From the NCBI RefSeq assembly GCF_000511385.1, contig NC_023137.1:2053001-2117000 (forward strand): a stretch of DNA of 64,000 nt. The letters are read 5' to 3'. This stretch comes from Phaeobacter gallaeciensis DSM 26640. Its GTDB lineage: Bacteria; Pseudomonadota; Alphaproteobacteria; Rhodobacterales; Rhodobacteraceae. Shown here piece after piece: positions 49,703-58,430 of this stretch. Below the pieces are notes generated by a model, which searched no databases, had not been told where the DNA came from, and saw only the letters and a list, made by a program, of their open reading frames with translations. The translations under genes were made by a program, and so were the position numbers. Position 1 is the stretch's first letter, and the number at the start of each line of letters is the position of its first letter.

Positions 49703-51844
49703 ATGCCCCGACGCCCGTCCATCGCCGCCCGCGCCTTAACGCGGGCCGCCACGCGCGCCGCGCGTCTTCTGCTGCCCCTGGTGGTTATGATCGGCTGTCT
49801 GGCGCTGTTACAGGCCCATGTTGCGCTGCCTGATCTGGCTCAGGTGCGCAGCATTCTGAGTGACCTCTCTGGCTGGCAATGGGCCGGTGCGCTGATTGCC
49901 ACGGGGGTCAGTTTCTGGGCGCTCGGACGCTATGACAGTGTTGCGCATCGCCATCTTGGAACCGGGCTGGACGGGCCTCAGGCGCGCCGCGCGGGGATCG
50001 TGGCCATCGCGATCTCCCAGACCCTAGGGTTTGGCCTCATTACCGGTGCCTTTGCCCGCTGGCGCATGTTGAAGGGGCTGCGCCCTCTGCGAGCCGCCCA
50101 GCTCACCGGTATGGTTGCCATCACGTTCCTGATTGCCCTGGCCGGGATCTGCGGTGCAGCCCTGCTGCTCAGCCCTCCGCCTGTTTCCAGCCCCTGGCTG
50201 GGCTTTACCATCCTTCTGGCCACATGTGCGATGATCGCAGCCATGGTGGCTGTGCCGGTGGTGCGTATTGGTCGGATGACCCTGCGCTGGCCCTCGCTGA
50301 CGGCTATTGCGGCGCTGGGATTCTGGGCAATGATTGACGTGGTCGCCGCAGGCAGCGCCCTGTGGCTTTTGCTGCCCACGGGTGTTGATCTATCGCTCGC
50401 TGTACTGCTGCCTGCCTATTTCCTGGCCCTCGGCGTGGCTATACTCTCCTCTGCCCCCGGCGGCGCTGGGGCATTTGAACTGGCGCTCTGTGCAATGCTG
50501 CCCACACATGCCACAGCCGAAATTATTGCCGCGATCCTTGCCTTTCGGCTGGTTTATTACCTTCTTCCGGCTGTGCTGGCCGGCCTGTGCCTGTGTTGGC
50601 CGGTGCTGACATGTCTGGCGCTAAACGCCACCAAAACAGCCCCCCGCGCTGATGATCCGCAGGCGCTGAGTGGCAGTGCCATGCGACCAGCCTCACATCT
50701 GCCGCAGAACCGCCCAATCGCGGAAGCCGCTGTGATCCGGCAGAACGGCGGGCATATCCATGCCTTTGGCCTCAATCAGGTGGCGCTGGTAGACAGTCCG
50801 CAGGCCTCAATCGCACTCTTTGGCGTAGTGAGCGGTCATTTGGCGGAGGTGCTGCCGGGGCTGCGTCAGCATGCCAAGCTCCGCAACGCTGTGGCTTGCC
50901 TTTATAAATGCACCGCCCGCGATGCAGCCGTCTGCCGTCGTGCCCGCTGGCGGGTGCTGCGGATCGCACAGGAGGCGGTGCTACAGCCTGAAAAATTCAG
51001 CGAGAGCGGCTCCAGCCGCCGACAGCTACGCCGCAAACTGAGGCAGGCAGAGAAAGCTGAGGTCCGTGTCCTGCCCGCAGCTCCTGAATTACCGATTGAA
51101 CAGATGGCTCAGATTGATGCGGCCTGGCAGGCGGCGCATGGAGGCGCCAAGGGCACGACGATGGGGCGGTTTCAGGCAGAATATCTGGCTCAACAACAGG
51201 TGTTTATCGCTTGGCACCGGGAGCGCATGATCGGATTTGTCAGCTTTCACGCCATCGCCCATGAATGGTGCCTTGATCTGGTGCGCTTGCTGCCGGATGC
51301 CCCGGATGGCACCGGTCATGCTCTGATCCGCGCTGCAATCGCCGAAGCCGCCACACTGCAGGTCCCGCGCCTGTCGCTTGCGGCGGTGCCTGATCACCGC
51401 TTCGCCAAACGTCTCGACCCTGGCCTGCGCCGTTTCAAAACCTGTTTTGCTCCGAAGTGGGAGGACCGGTATGTCGCCGCACCCTCTGTTCTGCATTTGG
51501 CTATCGCCTTGGGAGAGCTGCTGCGGCTGGTGCATCACCCGGCGCCGCTGCCGCACTGGCCAACACCTGAGGAAAGCAGCCCTGAGGACGACAATCCAGC
51601 CACCGACGGGGCAGACACAGCAACAGCTGAAGGCGTTACGCTGACCATTGACAACCCCGGAAGCGCAACCGAAGAGAGTCTGTGGCGAACCTTTGAACGG
51701 CGCGCCGCAGCAGCACGTAAACGGCGCAAAGCCACTGCTGACCAGCGTCTGAACAGCGGCGATGACGGCAGCCCCCTGTATCAGCGTGATCTGCCTCATA
51801 ATGAAGATGAAGAAAATGAAATTGCCCTCACCCGCCGTGCATGA
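49703..51844 (+). CDS. MprF-like phosphatidylglycerol aminoacyltransferase
   Basis: The 713-residue protein has a basic start, about eight transmembrane segments in residues 25-310 with the lysylphosphatidylglycerol-synthase pattern (LGFGLITGAFARWRML, PAYFLALGVAILSSAPGGAGAF), then a cytoplasmic DUF2156/GNAT-like catalytic region (~340-610; SRRQLRRKLRQAEKAEV, VFIAWHRERMIGFVSFHAI, RFKTCFAPKWEDRYVA). MprF enzymes transfer amino acids from aminoacyl-tRNA to membrane lipids and flip the product, lowering sensitivity to cationic peptides and acid. A charged ~90-residue tail follows. AAGGAT precedes the ATG. Which amino acid or lipid is used cannot be told. Confidence 0.85.
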   Translation: MPRRPSIAARALTRAATRAARLLLPLVVMIGCLALLQAHVALPDLAQVRSILSDLSGWQWAGALIATGVSFWALGRYDSVAHRHLGTGLDGPQARRAGIVAIAISQTLGFGLITGAFARWRMLKGLRPLRAAQLTGMVAITFLIALAGICGAALLLSPPPVSSPWLGFTILLATCAMIAAMVAVPVVRIGRMTLRWPSLTAIAALGFWAMIDVVAAGSALWLLLPTGVDLSLAVLLPAYFLALGVAILSSAPGGAGAFELALCAMLPTHATAEIIAAILAFRLVYYLLPAVLAGLCLCWPVLTCLALNATKTAPRADDPQALSGSAMRPASHLPQNRPIAEAAVIRQNGGHIHAFGLNQVALVDSPQASIALFGVVSGHLAEVLPGLRQHAKLRNAVACLYKCTARDAAVCRRARWRVLRIAQEAVLQPEKFSESGSSRRQLRRKLRQAEKAEVRVLPAAPELPIEQMAQIDAAWQAAHGGAKGTTMGRFQAEYLAQQQVFIAWHRERMIGFVSFHAIAHEWCLDLVRLLPDAPDGTGHALIRAAIAEAATLQVPRLSLAAVPDHRFAKRLDPGLRRFKTCFAPKWEDRYVAAPSVLHLAIALGELLRLVHHPAPLPHWPTPEESSPEDDNPATDGADTATAEGVTLTIDNPGSATEESLWRTFERRAAAARKRRKATADQRLNSGDDGSPLYQRDLPHNEDEENEIALTRRA

Positions 51845-51934
51845 CAGACCGGGCCATTACTGATCGCTGATCCGCCCCGCCATAACAGGCAGGTCTCAGC
51901 GCAAACACCGACATCACCCCCACAGGAACATCCC

Positions 51935-52951
51935 ATGACCAATACATTCACCACCCTGCTGGAGACCAAGGACGCCCTGCTTGCAGATGGGGCCACCGGT
52001 ACCAATCTGTTCAACATGGGCCTGCAGTCCGGTGATGCGCCGGAACTTTGGAACGTGGATGAACCAAAGAAAATTACCGCGCTCTATCAGGGGTCGGTTG
52101 ATGCGGGCAGTGATCTGTTCCTGACCAATACTTTTGGCGGGACAGCTGCGCGGCTGAAGCTGCACGATGCCCACCGCCGCGTCCGTGAGTTGAACGTCGC
52201 GGGAGCCGAGTTGGGCCGCAATGTCGCGGACCGATCCGAGCGCAAGATCGCAGTGGCCGGCTCCGTTGGCCCGACCGGCGAAATCATGCAGCCCGTGGGT
52301 GAGCTGAGCCACGCGCTTGCCGTGGAAATGTTCCATGAGCAGGCCGAAGCGCTGAAAGAGGGCGGCGTTGATGTTTTGTGGTTGGAGACGATCTCCGCCC
52401 CGGAAGAGTACCGCGCCGCCGCCGAAGCGTTCAAGCTTGCGGATATGCCCTGGTGCGGCACCATGAGTTTTGACACCGCCGGACGCACCATGATGGGCGT
52501 CACCTCCGCCGATATGGCGCAGCTGGTTGAGGAGTTTGACCCCGCACCGCTGGCCTTTGGCGCCAATTGCGGCACCGGGGCGTCGGACATTCTGCGCACT
52601 GTCCTTGGGTTCGCGGCACAAGGGACAACCCGCCCGATAATTTCCAAAGGCAATGCCGGCATCCCGAAATATGTCGATGGCCATATCCACTATGACGGCA
52701 CGCCGGCCCTGATGGGTGAATATGCGGCCATGGCACGGGATTGCGGCGCCAAGATCATTGGCGGCTGCTGTGGCACCATGCCCGATCACCTGCGCGCCAT
52801 GCGCGAAGCGCTCGACACCCGCCCCCGTGGCGAGCAGCCAACACTGGAGCAGATCGTCGAGGTTCTTGGACCGTTCACCTCTGACAGTGACGGCACCGGT
52901 GAGGACACGGCCCCTGAACGCCGCAGCCGTCGCGGTCGCCGTCGCGGCTGA
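51935..52951 (+). CDS. Homocysteine S-methyltransferase (betaine-homocysteine/MetH N-terminal type)
   Basis: The 338-residue protein has the Zn/homocysteine barrel: LLADGATGTNLFNMG, FLTNTFGG, LWLETISAPEE, GANCGTG and GGCCGTMPDHL, whose cysteines bind zinc. It ends in an Arg-rich tail. Such proteins are named betaine-homocysteine methyltransferase, but in roseobacters they may act as the homocysteine-binding part of a split methionine synthase. The corrinoid protein at 54356 and the DUF1638 protein at 55059 support the latter. AGGAAC precedes the ATG. Confidence 0.93.
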   Translation: MTNTFTTLLETKDALLADGATGTNLFNMGLQSGDAPELWNVDEPKKITALYQGSVDAGSDLFLTNTFGGTAARLKLHDAHRRVRELNVAGAELGRNVADRSERKIAVAGSVGPTGEIMQPVGELSHALAVEMFHEQAEALKEGGVDVLWLETISAPEEYRAAAEAFKLADMPWCGTMSFDTAGRTMMGVTSADMAQLVEEFDPAPLAFGANCGTGASDILRTVLGFAAQGTTRPIISKGNAGIPKYVDGHIHYDGTPALMGEYAAMARDCGAKIIGGCCGTMPDHLRAMREALDTRPRGEQPTLEQIVEVLGPFTSDSDGTGEDTAPERRSRRGRRRG

Positions 52952-53027
52952 TCGCAGGCGTAACGCCTGGCCAAAGCGATGTGATCGTCGCTTCGGCCGT
53001 CGTTTCGCTGGATGCCAGTATCGCGTA

Positions 53028-54134
53028 TTAAAACAGCGCGAGCTGATCCCCGGCCTGGGCCGGTTTTGCAAAGAGATCACAGCGCAAATCAGGTGATTTC
53101 TGAAGCAATCCCAGCCGCTTGCACGCTGCCTTGAACCGATTGGCGATAACTTCGGCATAGGGCCCCTCACCGCGCATGCGGTGCCCCCAGCGCGGATCAT
53201 AGTCCCGCCCGCCGTGCATCTCGCGCAGCCGAGCCATCACTTTCTCGGCGCGCAGCGGCACATGTTCCGCAAGCCATTCCTGCCACAGCTCCGACACCTC
53301 ACGTGGCAGTCGCAACATGATCCAGCTGGCCGCATCCGCGCCCGCCTCTGCTCCGGCGGCCAGCAGAGCTTCCAGCTCATGATCTGTCAATCCAGGCACA
53401 ATGGGCGATGTCATGATCCGCACGGGGACACCCGCATCAGACAGGCGGCGAATGGTGGCAAGCCGTCGCGCCGGTGATGGCGCGCGAGGCTCCATCCGGC
53501 GTGACAGATCCGCATCCAGCGTGGTGACTGAGATCCCGACCCGCATCAAACCCCGCGTCGCCATGGCCGACAGAATATCCAGATCCCGCTCGATCAGCGT
53601 GCCCTTGGTGACGATGGCGACCGGGTGGGAAAAGGCCTCCAGCACCTCAAGACAGGCGCGCGTCAGCCCCAAATCCCGTTCGCAAGGCTGATACGGGTCG
53701 GTATTGGTGCCAATGGCAATCGGCGCCACCCGGTAGCGCGGCTGCGACAGCTCACGGCGCAGCACCTCAGCAGCGTTGGGGCGCGCGATCAGCCGGGTTT
53801 CAAAATCCAACCCCGGTGACAGACCCAGATAGGCATGGCTGGGCCGAGCGAAACAATAAATGCAGCCATGTTCGCAGCCACGGTAGGTATTGATGGAACG
53901 GTCAAACGGCAAATCAGGCGATTTATTGTAGGAAATCAGTGACCGGGCCACCTCATGGCGAATGTCGGTTTCTATCCGGGGGAGGCCCACGCCCTCCTGA
54001 TCCGGCACCGAATCCCGCAGGGCGCCCCAGCCGTCGTCGATGGCATCGCGAGTCATATCAAACCGCCCTGCCGCATTGCTGAGGCTGGCGCGGGCTTTGC
54101 GACGTTGTGGCGGAGGCGTCAAAATCTCGGTCAT
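53028..54134 (-). CDS. PA0069-family radical SAM protein (SplB-related)
   Basis: The 368-residue protein carries the radical SAM cluster motif in YRGCEHGCIYCFARPSHAYLG (C-x3-C-x2-C), an N-terminal RSLISYNKSPDLPFDRSINT and the TNTDPYQPCERDLGLTR and TKGTLIERDLDIL blocks seen in the PA0069/SplB-like group. It probably generates a 5'-deoxyadenosyl radical; the substrate is unknown. It is transcribed against its neighbours and separates the homocysteine methyltransferase from the corrinoid gene. Confidence 0.9.
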   Translation of the reverse strand: MTEILTPPPQRRKARASLSNAAGRFDMTRDAIDDGWGALRDSVPDQEGVGLPRIETDIRHEVARSLISYNKSPDLPFDRSINTYRGCEHGCIYCFARPSHAYLGLSPGLDFETRLIARPNAAEVLRRELSQPRYRVAPIAIGTNTDPYQPCERDLGLTRACLEVLEAFSHPVAIVTKGTLIERDLDILSAMATRGLMRVGISVTTLDADLSRRMEPRAPSPARRLATIRRLSDAGVPVRIMTSPIVPGLTDHELEALLAAGAEAGADAASWIMLRLPREVSELWQEWLAEHVPLRAEKVMARLREMHGGRDYDPRWGHRMRGEGPYAEVIANRFKAACKRLGLLQKSPDLRCDLFAKPAQAGDQLALF

Positions 54135-54186
54135 GGCTCATTCTGCCGCAAGCAGGAGAACAAATAAAGAACAAACGCAAGAAACC

Positions 54187-54288
54187 GAAGATTTCCATGC
54201 GAAATCTTCATTATTATTCCGCTATTTTTGCCCCTATAGGTCGGTTCGGACCAAGGCAATGTCGCAAACATTGCAGTCTCGTAGGGGC
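54187..54288 (+). promoter_or_regulatory. Structured 5' leader of the corrinoid-protein gene (possible riboswitch)
   Basis: Three hairpin elements lie 70-170 bp before the ATG at 54356. An 8-bp perfect stem is at 54187-54194 with 54202-54209. Then a closing stem (54230-54236 with 54282-54288, 7 bp) encloses a small hairpin GGTC/GACC (54239-54252) and a 7-bp perfect hairpin (54256-54274). The outer stem with two inner arms is a three-way-junction layout typical of metabolite-sensing RNA. I cannot match it to a named riboswitch. Confidence 0.45.
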
Positions 54289-54355
54289 AATCTGGACCAA
54301 TACGAATAAAACAAGGCCAAACCGGGGTCACCCCGCCCAGTCAAGGAATACACCC

Positions 54356-55057
54356 ATGTCGGAAGACGCAGATGACATCATCTTGGCAGACCTCAATGAC
54401 GAGGATCTCGTGCAGCAGATGTTCGATGACCTCTATGACGGCCTCAAGGAAGAGATCGAAGAGAGCGTAAACATCCTGCTGGAACGTGGTTGGGCGCCTT
54501 ACAAGATCCTGACCGAAGCGCTGGTGGGCGGTATGACCATTGTTGGCGCCGACTTCCGCGACGGCATCCTGTTCGTCCCTGAAGTGCTGCTGGCGGCCAA
54601 CGCAATGAAGGGCGGCATGGCCATCCTGAAACCGCTGCTGGCCGAAACCGGCGCTCCGCGCATGGGCTCCATGGTGATCGGCACCGTAAAAGGTGACATC
54701 CACGACATCGGCAAGAACCTTGTCTCCATGATGATGGAAGGCGCCGGTTTTGAGGTTGTCGACATTGGCATCAACAACCCCGTGGAAAACTATCTGGAGG
54801 CTCTGGAAGAGCATCAGCCGGATATCCTCGGCATGTCGGCGCTGCTGACCACCACCATGCCCTACATGAAGGTCGTGATCGACACGATGGTCGAGCAGGG
54901 CAAACGTGATGATTACATCGTCCTGGTCGGCGGCGCGCCGCTGAATGAGGAATTTGGCAAGGCAATCGGCGCTGACGGCTATTGCCGTGACGCCGCTGTG
55001 GCGGTGGAAATGGCCAAGGACTTCGTTGCGCGTAAGCACAACCAGATGAGCGCCTGA
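54356..55057 (+). CDS. Corrinoid (B12-binding) methyltransferase-type protein
   Basis: The 233-residue protein has the helical cap and Rossmann-like B12 domain of MetH/MtbC: FVPEVLLAANAMKGGMAILKPLL, the lower-ligand loop GTVKGDIHDIGKNLV (D-x-H-x-x-G) and GMSALLTTTMPYM, ending VLVGGAPLNEEFGKAIGADG. It binds a corrinoid and carries a methyl group between partner enzymes. With the homocysteine methyltransferase (51935) and the DUF1638 gene 1 bp downstream it likely belongs to a split B12-dependent methionine synthase. The ATG at 54356 follows AAGGA; the open frame upstream is not family-like. Confidence 0.93.
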   Translation: MSEDADDIILADLNDEDLVQQMFDDLYDGLKEEIEESVNILLERGWAPYKILTEALVGGMTIVGADFRDGILFVPEVLLAANAMKGGMAILKPLLAETGAPRMGSMVIGTVKGDIHDIGKNLVSMMMEGAGFEVVDIGINNPVENYLEALEEHQPDILGMSALLTTTMPYMKVVIDTMVEQGKRDDYIVLVGGAPLNEEFGKAIGADGYCRDAAVAVEMAKDFVARKHNQMSA

Positions 55058-55058
55058 T

Positions 55059-55781
55059 TTGGCACGCAAAGGACGCGCCGCCCGCCTGACTGAGCGGGCG
55101 GCGTTCCAACCGCCCACGGGGCGTACGCTTGAGGAAACCTCCCTCACAGAACGGGGTCTGGCTGCCCCGGAGAAAAAGACCGGCCGTATCCTGTTGATTG
55201 CCTGTGGCGCGCTGGCCCGTGAGATCCTGGCGATCAAGGACATCAATAGACTGGATCATATTGATCTGACCTGCCTGCCCGCCAAGCTGCATCTCTATCC
55301 TGAACAGATCACCGAAGCGGTTGAAGGTGCCGTTGCCAAACATTCGGCAACCTATGACACCATCCATGTGGTTTATGCGGACTGCGGGACCGGTGGCATC
55401 TTGGAGCGCAAATGCGCCGAACTGGGCGTTGAGATGATTGCAGGGCCGCATTGCTATTCGTTTTTCGAAGGCAACGAAACCTTCGCCCGCCATACCGATG
55501 GGGGCGAAATCACCGCCTTCTATCTGACGGATTTCCTGGTGAAACAGTTTGATGCTTTTGTCTGGCGTCCGATGGGGCTGGATAAGCATCCGGAGCTGCG
55601 CGACATGGTGTTCGGGAATTACACCAAACTGGTCTACCAGTCCCAGATCGATGATCCTGCCTTGGTGGCCAAGGCACGAGACTGCGCCGACCGCATGGGA
55701 CTGGCGTTTGAGCATCGCCATACCGGCTATGGCGATCTGCAGAGCGCCATGATGCGCTGGGGCGGCGGCGCACGGGACTGA
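55059..55781 (+). CDS. DUF1638 domain protein
   Basis: The 240-residue protein begins with TTG at 55059, one base after the corrinoid gene's stop; no internal ATG would keep the domain. From about residue 43 it has the DUF1638 pattern: RILLIACGALAREILAIK, LHLYPEQITEAVEGAV, VVYADCGTGGILERKC with conserved cysteines, and GPHCYSFFEG. DUF1638 genes occur beside corrinoid proteins; a role in B12 methyl transfer or reactivation is inferred from context. It is clearly co-transcribed with the corrinoid gene. Confidence 0.88.
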   Translation: MARKGRAARLTERAAFQPPTGRTLEETSLTERGLAAPEKKTGRILLIACGALAREILAIKDINRLDHIDLTCLPAKLHLYPEQITEAVEGAVAKHSATYDTIHVVYADCGTGGILERKCAELGVEMIAGPHCYSFFEGNETFARHTDGGEITAFYLTDFLVKQFDAFVWRPMGLDKHPELRDMVFGNYTKLVYQSQIDDPALVAKARDCADRMGLAFEHRHTGYGDLQSAMMRWGGGARD

Positions 55782-55811
55782 CCCCCGCACGCGACCTGTC
55801 ATTCATAGGGC

Positions 55812-56441
55812 TCAGGCGTCTTCCAACGTCTTCAGCGTGCTGAGCGCCCGCGCTTCAAACGCGGCAATCGCGTCACCGTCCAGACGGCGCCCCACACGCT
55901 CCACCCAGGATTTGATCACCACATTGTCGGGCATAAGATGCGGCGCCCACTGGAAGGGCGACGCCAACAGGATATCCGCGACGCTGAGCGTTGCACCAAG
56001 CAGGAAATCCCCCTCGCTCAGCGCGGTTTCGAGCGCTGCGCAGACCTCATCCATGCCACGGTAGGCCCCGGCAAGGGCCGGATGCTCCAACCCTGAAAAC
56101 GCGGCCACCAGAACCGGGTCCAGGACACCGCCCGAATAGACCATCCAGCTAAGGTAGGCGCCGCGGTCCGGAGCCCCAATCGCAGGGCTCAGCGGTTGGC
56201 CGAACAGCTCATCCAGATACATCATGATCGCGGCGCTTTCGCGGATGCCCTGCCCCTCATCGATGACCAGATATGGCACCTTCCCCTCGGGGTGAGGGTT
56301 GCGTGGATCGGCACCGCCGCTGCCATCATGGCGCTGCACGTCGACGATCACGATATCAACATCGTCCAGTTTGCCCATCAACATCAGCTGAGCAATGATG
56401 CGAGAGGAGCGGCTATTGGGAGAATGATATAGGGTTGGCAT
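55812..56441 (-). CDS. Glutathione S-transferase family protein
   Basis: The 209-residue protein has the thioredoxin-like N-terminal domain of GSTs (TLYHSPNSRSSRIIAQLMLMG, NPHPEGKVPYLVIDEG with the cis-Pro, and IRESAAIMMYLDELF with the glutathione-contacting Glu-Ser) and a helical C-terminal domain (GDFLLGATLSVADILLASPF). The serine near residue 10-13 may activate glutathione. It is divergent from the WYL regulator at 56537, 96 bp apart, a layout that suggests control by it. AAAGGTC precedes the ATG. Confidence 0.92.
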   Translation of the reverse strand: MPTLYHSPNSRSSRIIAQLMLMGKLDDVDIVIVDVQRHDGSGGADPRNPHPEGKVPYLVIDEGQGIRESAAIMMYLDELFGQPLSPAIGAPDRGAYLSWMVYSGGVLDPVLVAAFSGLEHPALAGAYRGMDEVCAALETALSEGDFLLGATLSVADILLASPFQWAPHLMPDNVVIKSWVERVGRRLDGDAIAAFEARALSTLKTLEDA

Positions 56442-56536
56442 ATCAATGACCTTTCTGCTTTTTGAGTTGCTGATGGGGAGGATATGCCGCTACACTCCTG
56501 CCAATTCCTGTCAGGATGTTGCGGGTATAAATCCTC

Positions 56537-57247
56537 ATGCCAAAAACAGATCGTCTTTTCCGCCTGCTCCACCTCATTCGAGGATTGCGCCCGCCTGTGA
56601 CCGCCGCGCGGCTTGCCACGGCGATGGAGGTTTCAGAGCGGACTATCTACCGCGACATTGACAGTCTGCGTGCCGCCGGTGCGCGGATCGAGGGGGAGGC
56701 AGGTCTGGGATACACAATGATCGAAGACCCGGCGCTGCCACCGCAGACCTTCACCCAGATTGAGCTGGAAGCCCTGACGCTGGGGCTGGCGGATGTGAAC
56801 CAGCGCGGCGATGCCGATCTGGCGCAGGCCGCCAATGATGCGCTGGTGAAGATCCTCGCCACGCTACCGGAACGTCAGCAAAGACAGGCCATGCATGCCG
56901 TCAATCTGGTCCATCGCTTCTACACGCCTGCCACACCCACCATCGACATGACCCTGCTGCGCGAGGCGATGTGGGCGGAGGAGGCTCTGGACATCGGCTA
57001 CCGTGATCTGAAGGACGCCCGGACGGAGCGACGTATCTACCCGCTGGCGCTGTCATACCACGACCGCAGCGTGATGCTGCTGGCCTGGTGCTGTAAACGG
57101 GGAGATTTCCGCAGTTTTCATGTCACGCGGATCGACGGCTACCGCAACACCGGCGAGAGTTTTCGCCCCCGCCGCGTGGCCCTGCTGCGCGCCTTCATCG
57201 GGCACCTGGAGTCCAGAGACCGGGCCGCCGAGGTGGCGTCGGTCTGA
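56537..57247 (+). CDS. YafY-type WYL-domain transcriptional regulator
   Basis: The 236-residue regulator has an N-terminal HTH_11 domain (VTAARLATAMEVSERTIYRD), and a WYL domain in the second half (RRIYPLALSYHDRSVMLLAWC, DFRSFHVTRIDGYRNTGESF). WYL domains bind nucleotides or other small ligands. It is divergent from the GST gene, which is its most likely target. The ATG at 56537 has no strong ribosome site. Confidence 0.93.
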   Translation: MPKTDRLFRLLHLIRGLRPPVTAARLATAMEVSERTIYRDIDSLRAAGARIEGEAGLGYTMIEDPALPPQTFTQIELEALTLGLADVNQRGDADLAQAANDALVKILATLPERQQRQAMHAVNLVHRFYTPATPTIDMTLLREAMWAEEALDIGYRDLKDARTERRIYPLALSYHDRSVMLLAWCCKRGDFRSFHVTRIDGYRNTGESFRPRRVALLRAFIGHLESRDRAAEVASV

Positions 57248-57259
57248 GATCACATCAGA

Positions 57260-57673
57260 TCACGCGGCCGCCGCTGCTGCGGTCTCGCGAATGCGTTGTA
57301 CCATCGCGGTCAGCCCGTTGGAGCGCTGCGCAGACAGGTGATCATTGAGACCCAGCCGCGCCAGCTCTACCCGCGCGTCCACCGCCAGCACCTCAGCCAC
57401 GGTCAGACCATTGTAAAGCGCGCGCAGAACCGCGATCAGCCCCCGCACGATCATGGCGTCACTTTCCCCGTCGAAGTGAAAGACGCCATTCTCGATGGTG
57501 GAATGTAGCCAGACCTGACTGGCGCAGCCATCCACCTTCGTGGCCGGCACCTTTAGGGCGTCCTCCAGCGGGTCCATCGCCTTGCCCTGCTCGATGACAT
57601 GGCGGTAGCGATCTTCCCAATCTTCAAGAAACTCGAAATCCTCGACGATCTCTTCAAAGGCGGCACTGGCCAT
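57260..57673 (-). CDS. sufE: Sulfur acceptor protein SufE
   Basis: SufE accepts persulfide sulfur from the cysteine desulfurase SufS for iron-sulfur cluster assembly. The 137-residue protein has FEEIVEDFEFLEDWEDRYRHVIEQG at the start and the active-site loop TKVDGCASQVWL with its Cys, followed by SDAMIVRGLIAVL. It stands alone, convergent with the regulator gene at 56537; the suf operon is not in the window. Confidence 0.95.
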   Translation of the reverse strand: MASAAFEEIVEDFEFLEDWEDRYRHVIEQGKAMDPLEDALKVPATKVDGCASQVWLHSTIENGVFHFDGESDAMIVRGLIAVLRALYNGLTVAEVLAVDARVELARLGLNDHLSAQRSNGLTAMVQRIRETAAAAAA

Positions 57674-57809
57674 GACGGTTTTTCCTCATTTGGTTTCTGC
57701 CCGGCGTCACAGCTGGACCTAAGCCGCAAACAATGGCTTTTCAACTGCTTTTCAAGTGGCTTGCAATCGGGTAACCACATGCGAGGACTTATCGAACGGG
57801 TGGACCATC

Positions 57810-58337
57810 ATGCAAAGATCTCTCGCACTCCTTCTGGTGGGGGCCGTGGCACTGTCTGGCTGCGGGTTTCGTGACTCGCGGGTAAACCCGCTGAACTGGT
57901 TTGGCGGCTCCGACGAGGTTGAAGTGGTTGATGAATCCAATGGCGAGCCAGTCAACCCTCTGATCCCGGTCCGGAACCGCGTCAGCGTCTTTGCCCGTCC
58001 CGATGCCGTCGACGAAACCGTGCTGGTGCAGAGCGTCACCGACATGCGGGTCGAGCGTACGCCCACGGGCGCCATTGTCTACGCCACCGGCATTGCCGCA
58101 CGTCAGGGTGCCTATGGGGTAGAGCTTCGTCTTGATGAGGCTGACCGCGACGCTCGCACCCGTGATGCAACGCTCGATTTCACCTTCCGCGCCATTTACC
58201 CGGAGAATCCCACCGCCCTCGGCAGTGAGCGGACCCGAACCCTGCGCGCAGCGGCAAGCCTCAGCCAGCAGCAGCTGGCCAGCGTGCGCAGCATTCGCAT
58301 CGTTGCCGCCCAAAACGCCCGCGAAAGCCGCCGCTGA
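57810..58337 (+). CDS. Lipoprotein of unknown function
   Basis: The 175-residue protein begins MQRSLALLLVGAVALSGCGF, a lipoprotein signal with lipobox L-S-G-C, so it is lipid-anchored after cleavage before Cys18. The rest has a short Gly/Pro/Asp-rich stretch and then beta strands (LVQSVTDMRVERTPTGAIVYATG, AYGVELRL, LDFTFRAIYP), ending in SIRIVAAQNARESRR. I do not recognise a named family. The start at 57810 is set by the signal peptide; the frame extends upstream without support. A terminator follows. Confidence 0.85.
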   Translation: MQRSLALLLVGAVALSGCGFRDSRVNPLNWFGGSDEVEVVDESNGEPVNPLIPVRNRVSVFARPDAVDETVLVQSVTDMRVERTPTGAIVYATGIAARQGAYGVELRLDEADRDARTRDATLDFTFRAIYPENPTALGSERTRTLRAAASLSQQQLASVRSIRIVAAQNARESRR

Positions 58338-58368
58338 TCGGCGCCGGACAATACCCTCGCAGAATAGA

Positions 58369-58394
58369 AAAAGGCGCCGGATCTGGCGCCTTTT
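58369..58394. terminator. Bidirectional rho-independent terminator
   Basis: A perfect 10-bp stem (58369-58378 with 58385-58394) with A-tract and T-tract arms sits between two convergent genes (lipoprotein ending 58337, rnd ending 58431) and can serve both. Confidence 0.88.
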
Positions 58395-58430
58395 GTCATT
58401 TGTGCAGCCTTTATCCAGACCCGCAGCCAG

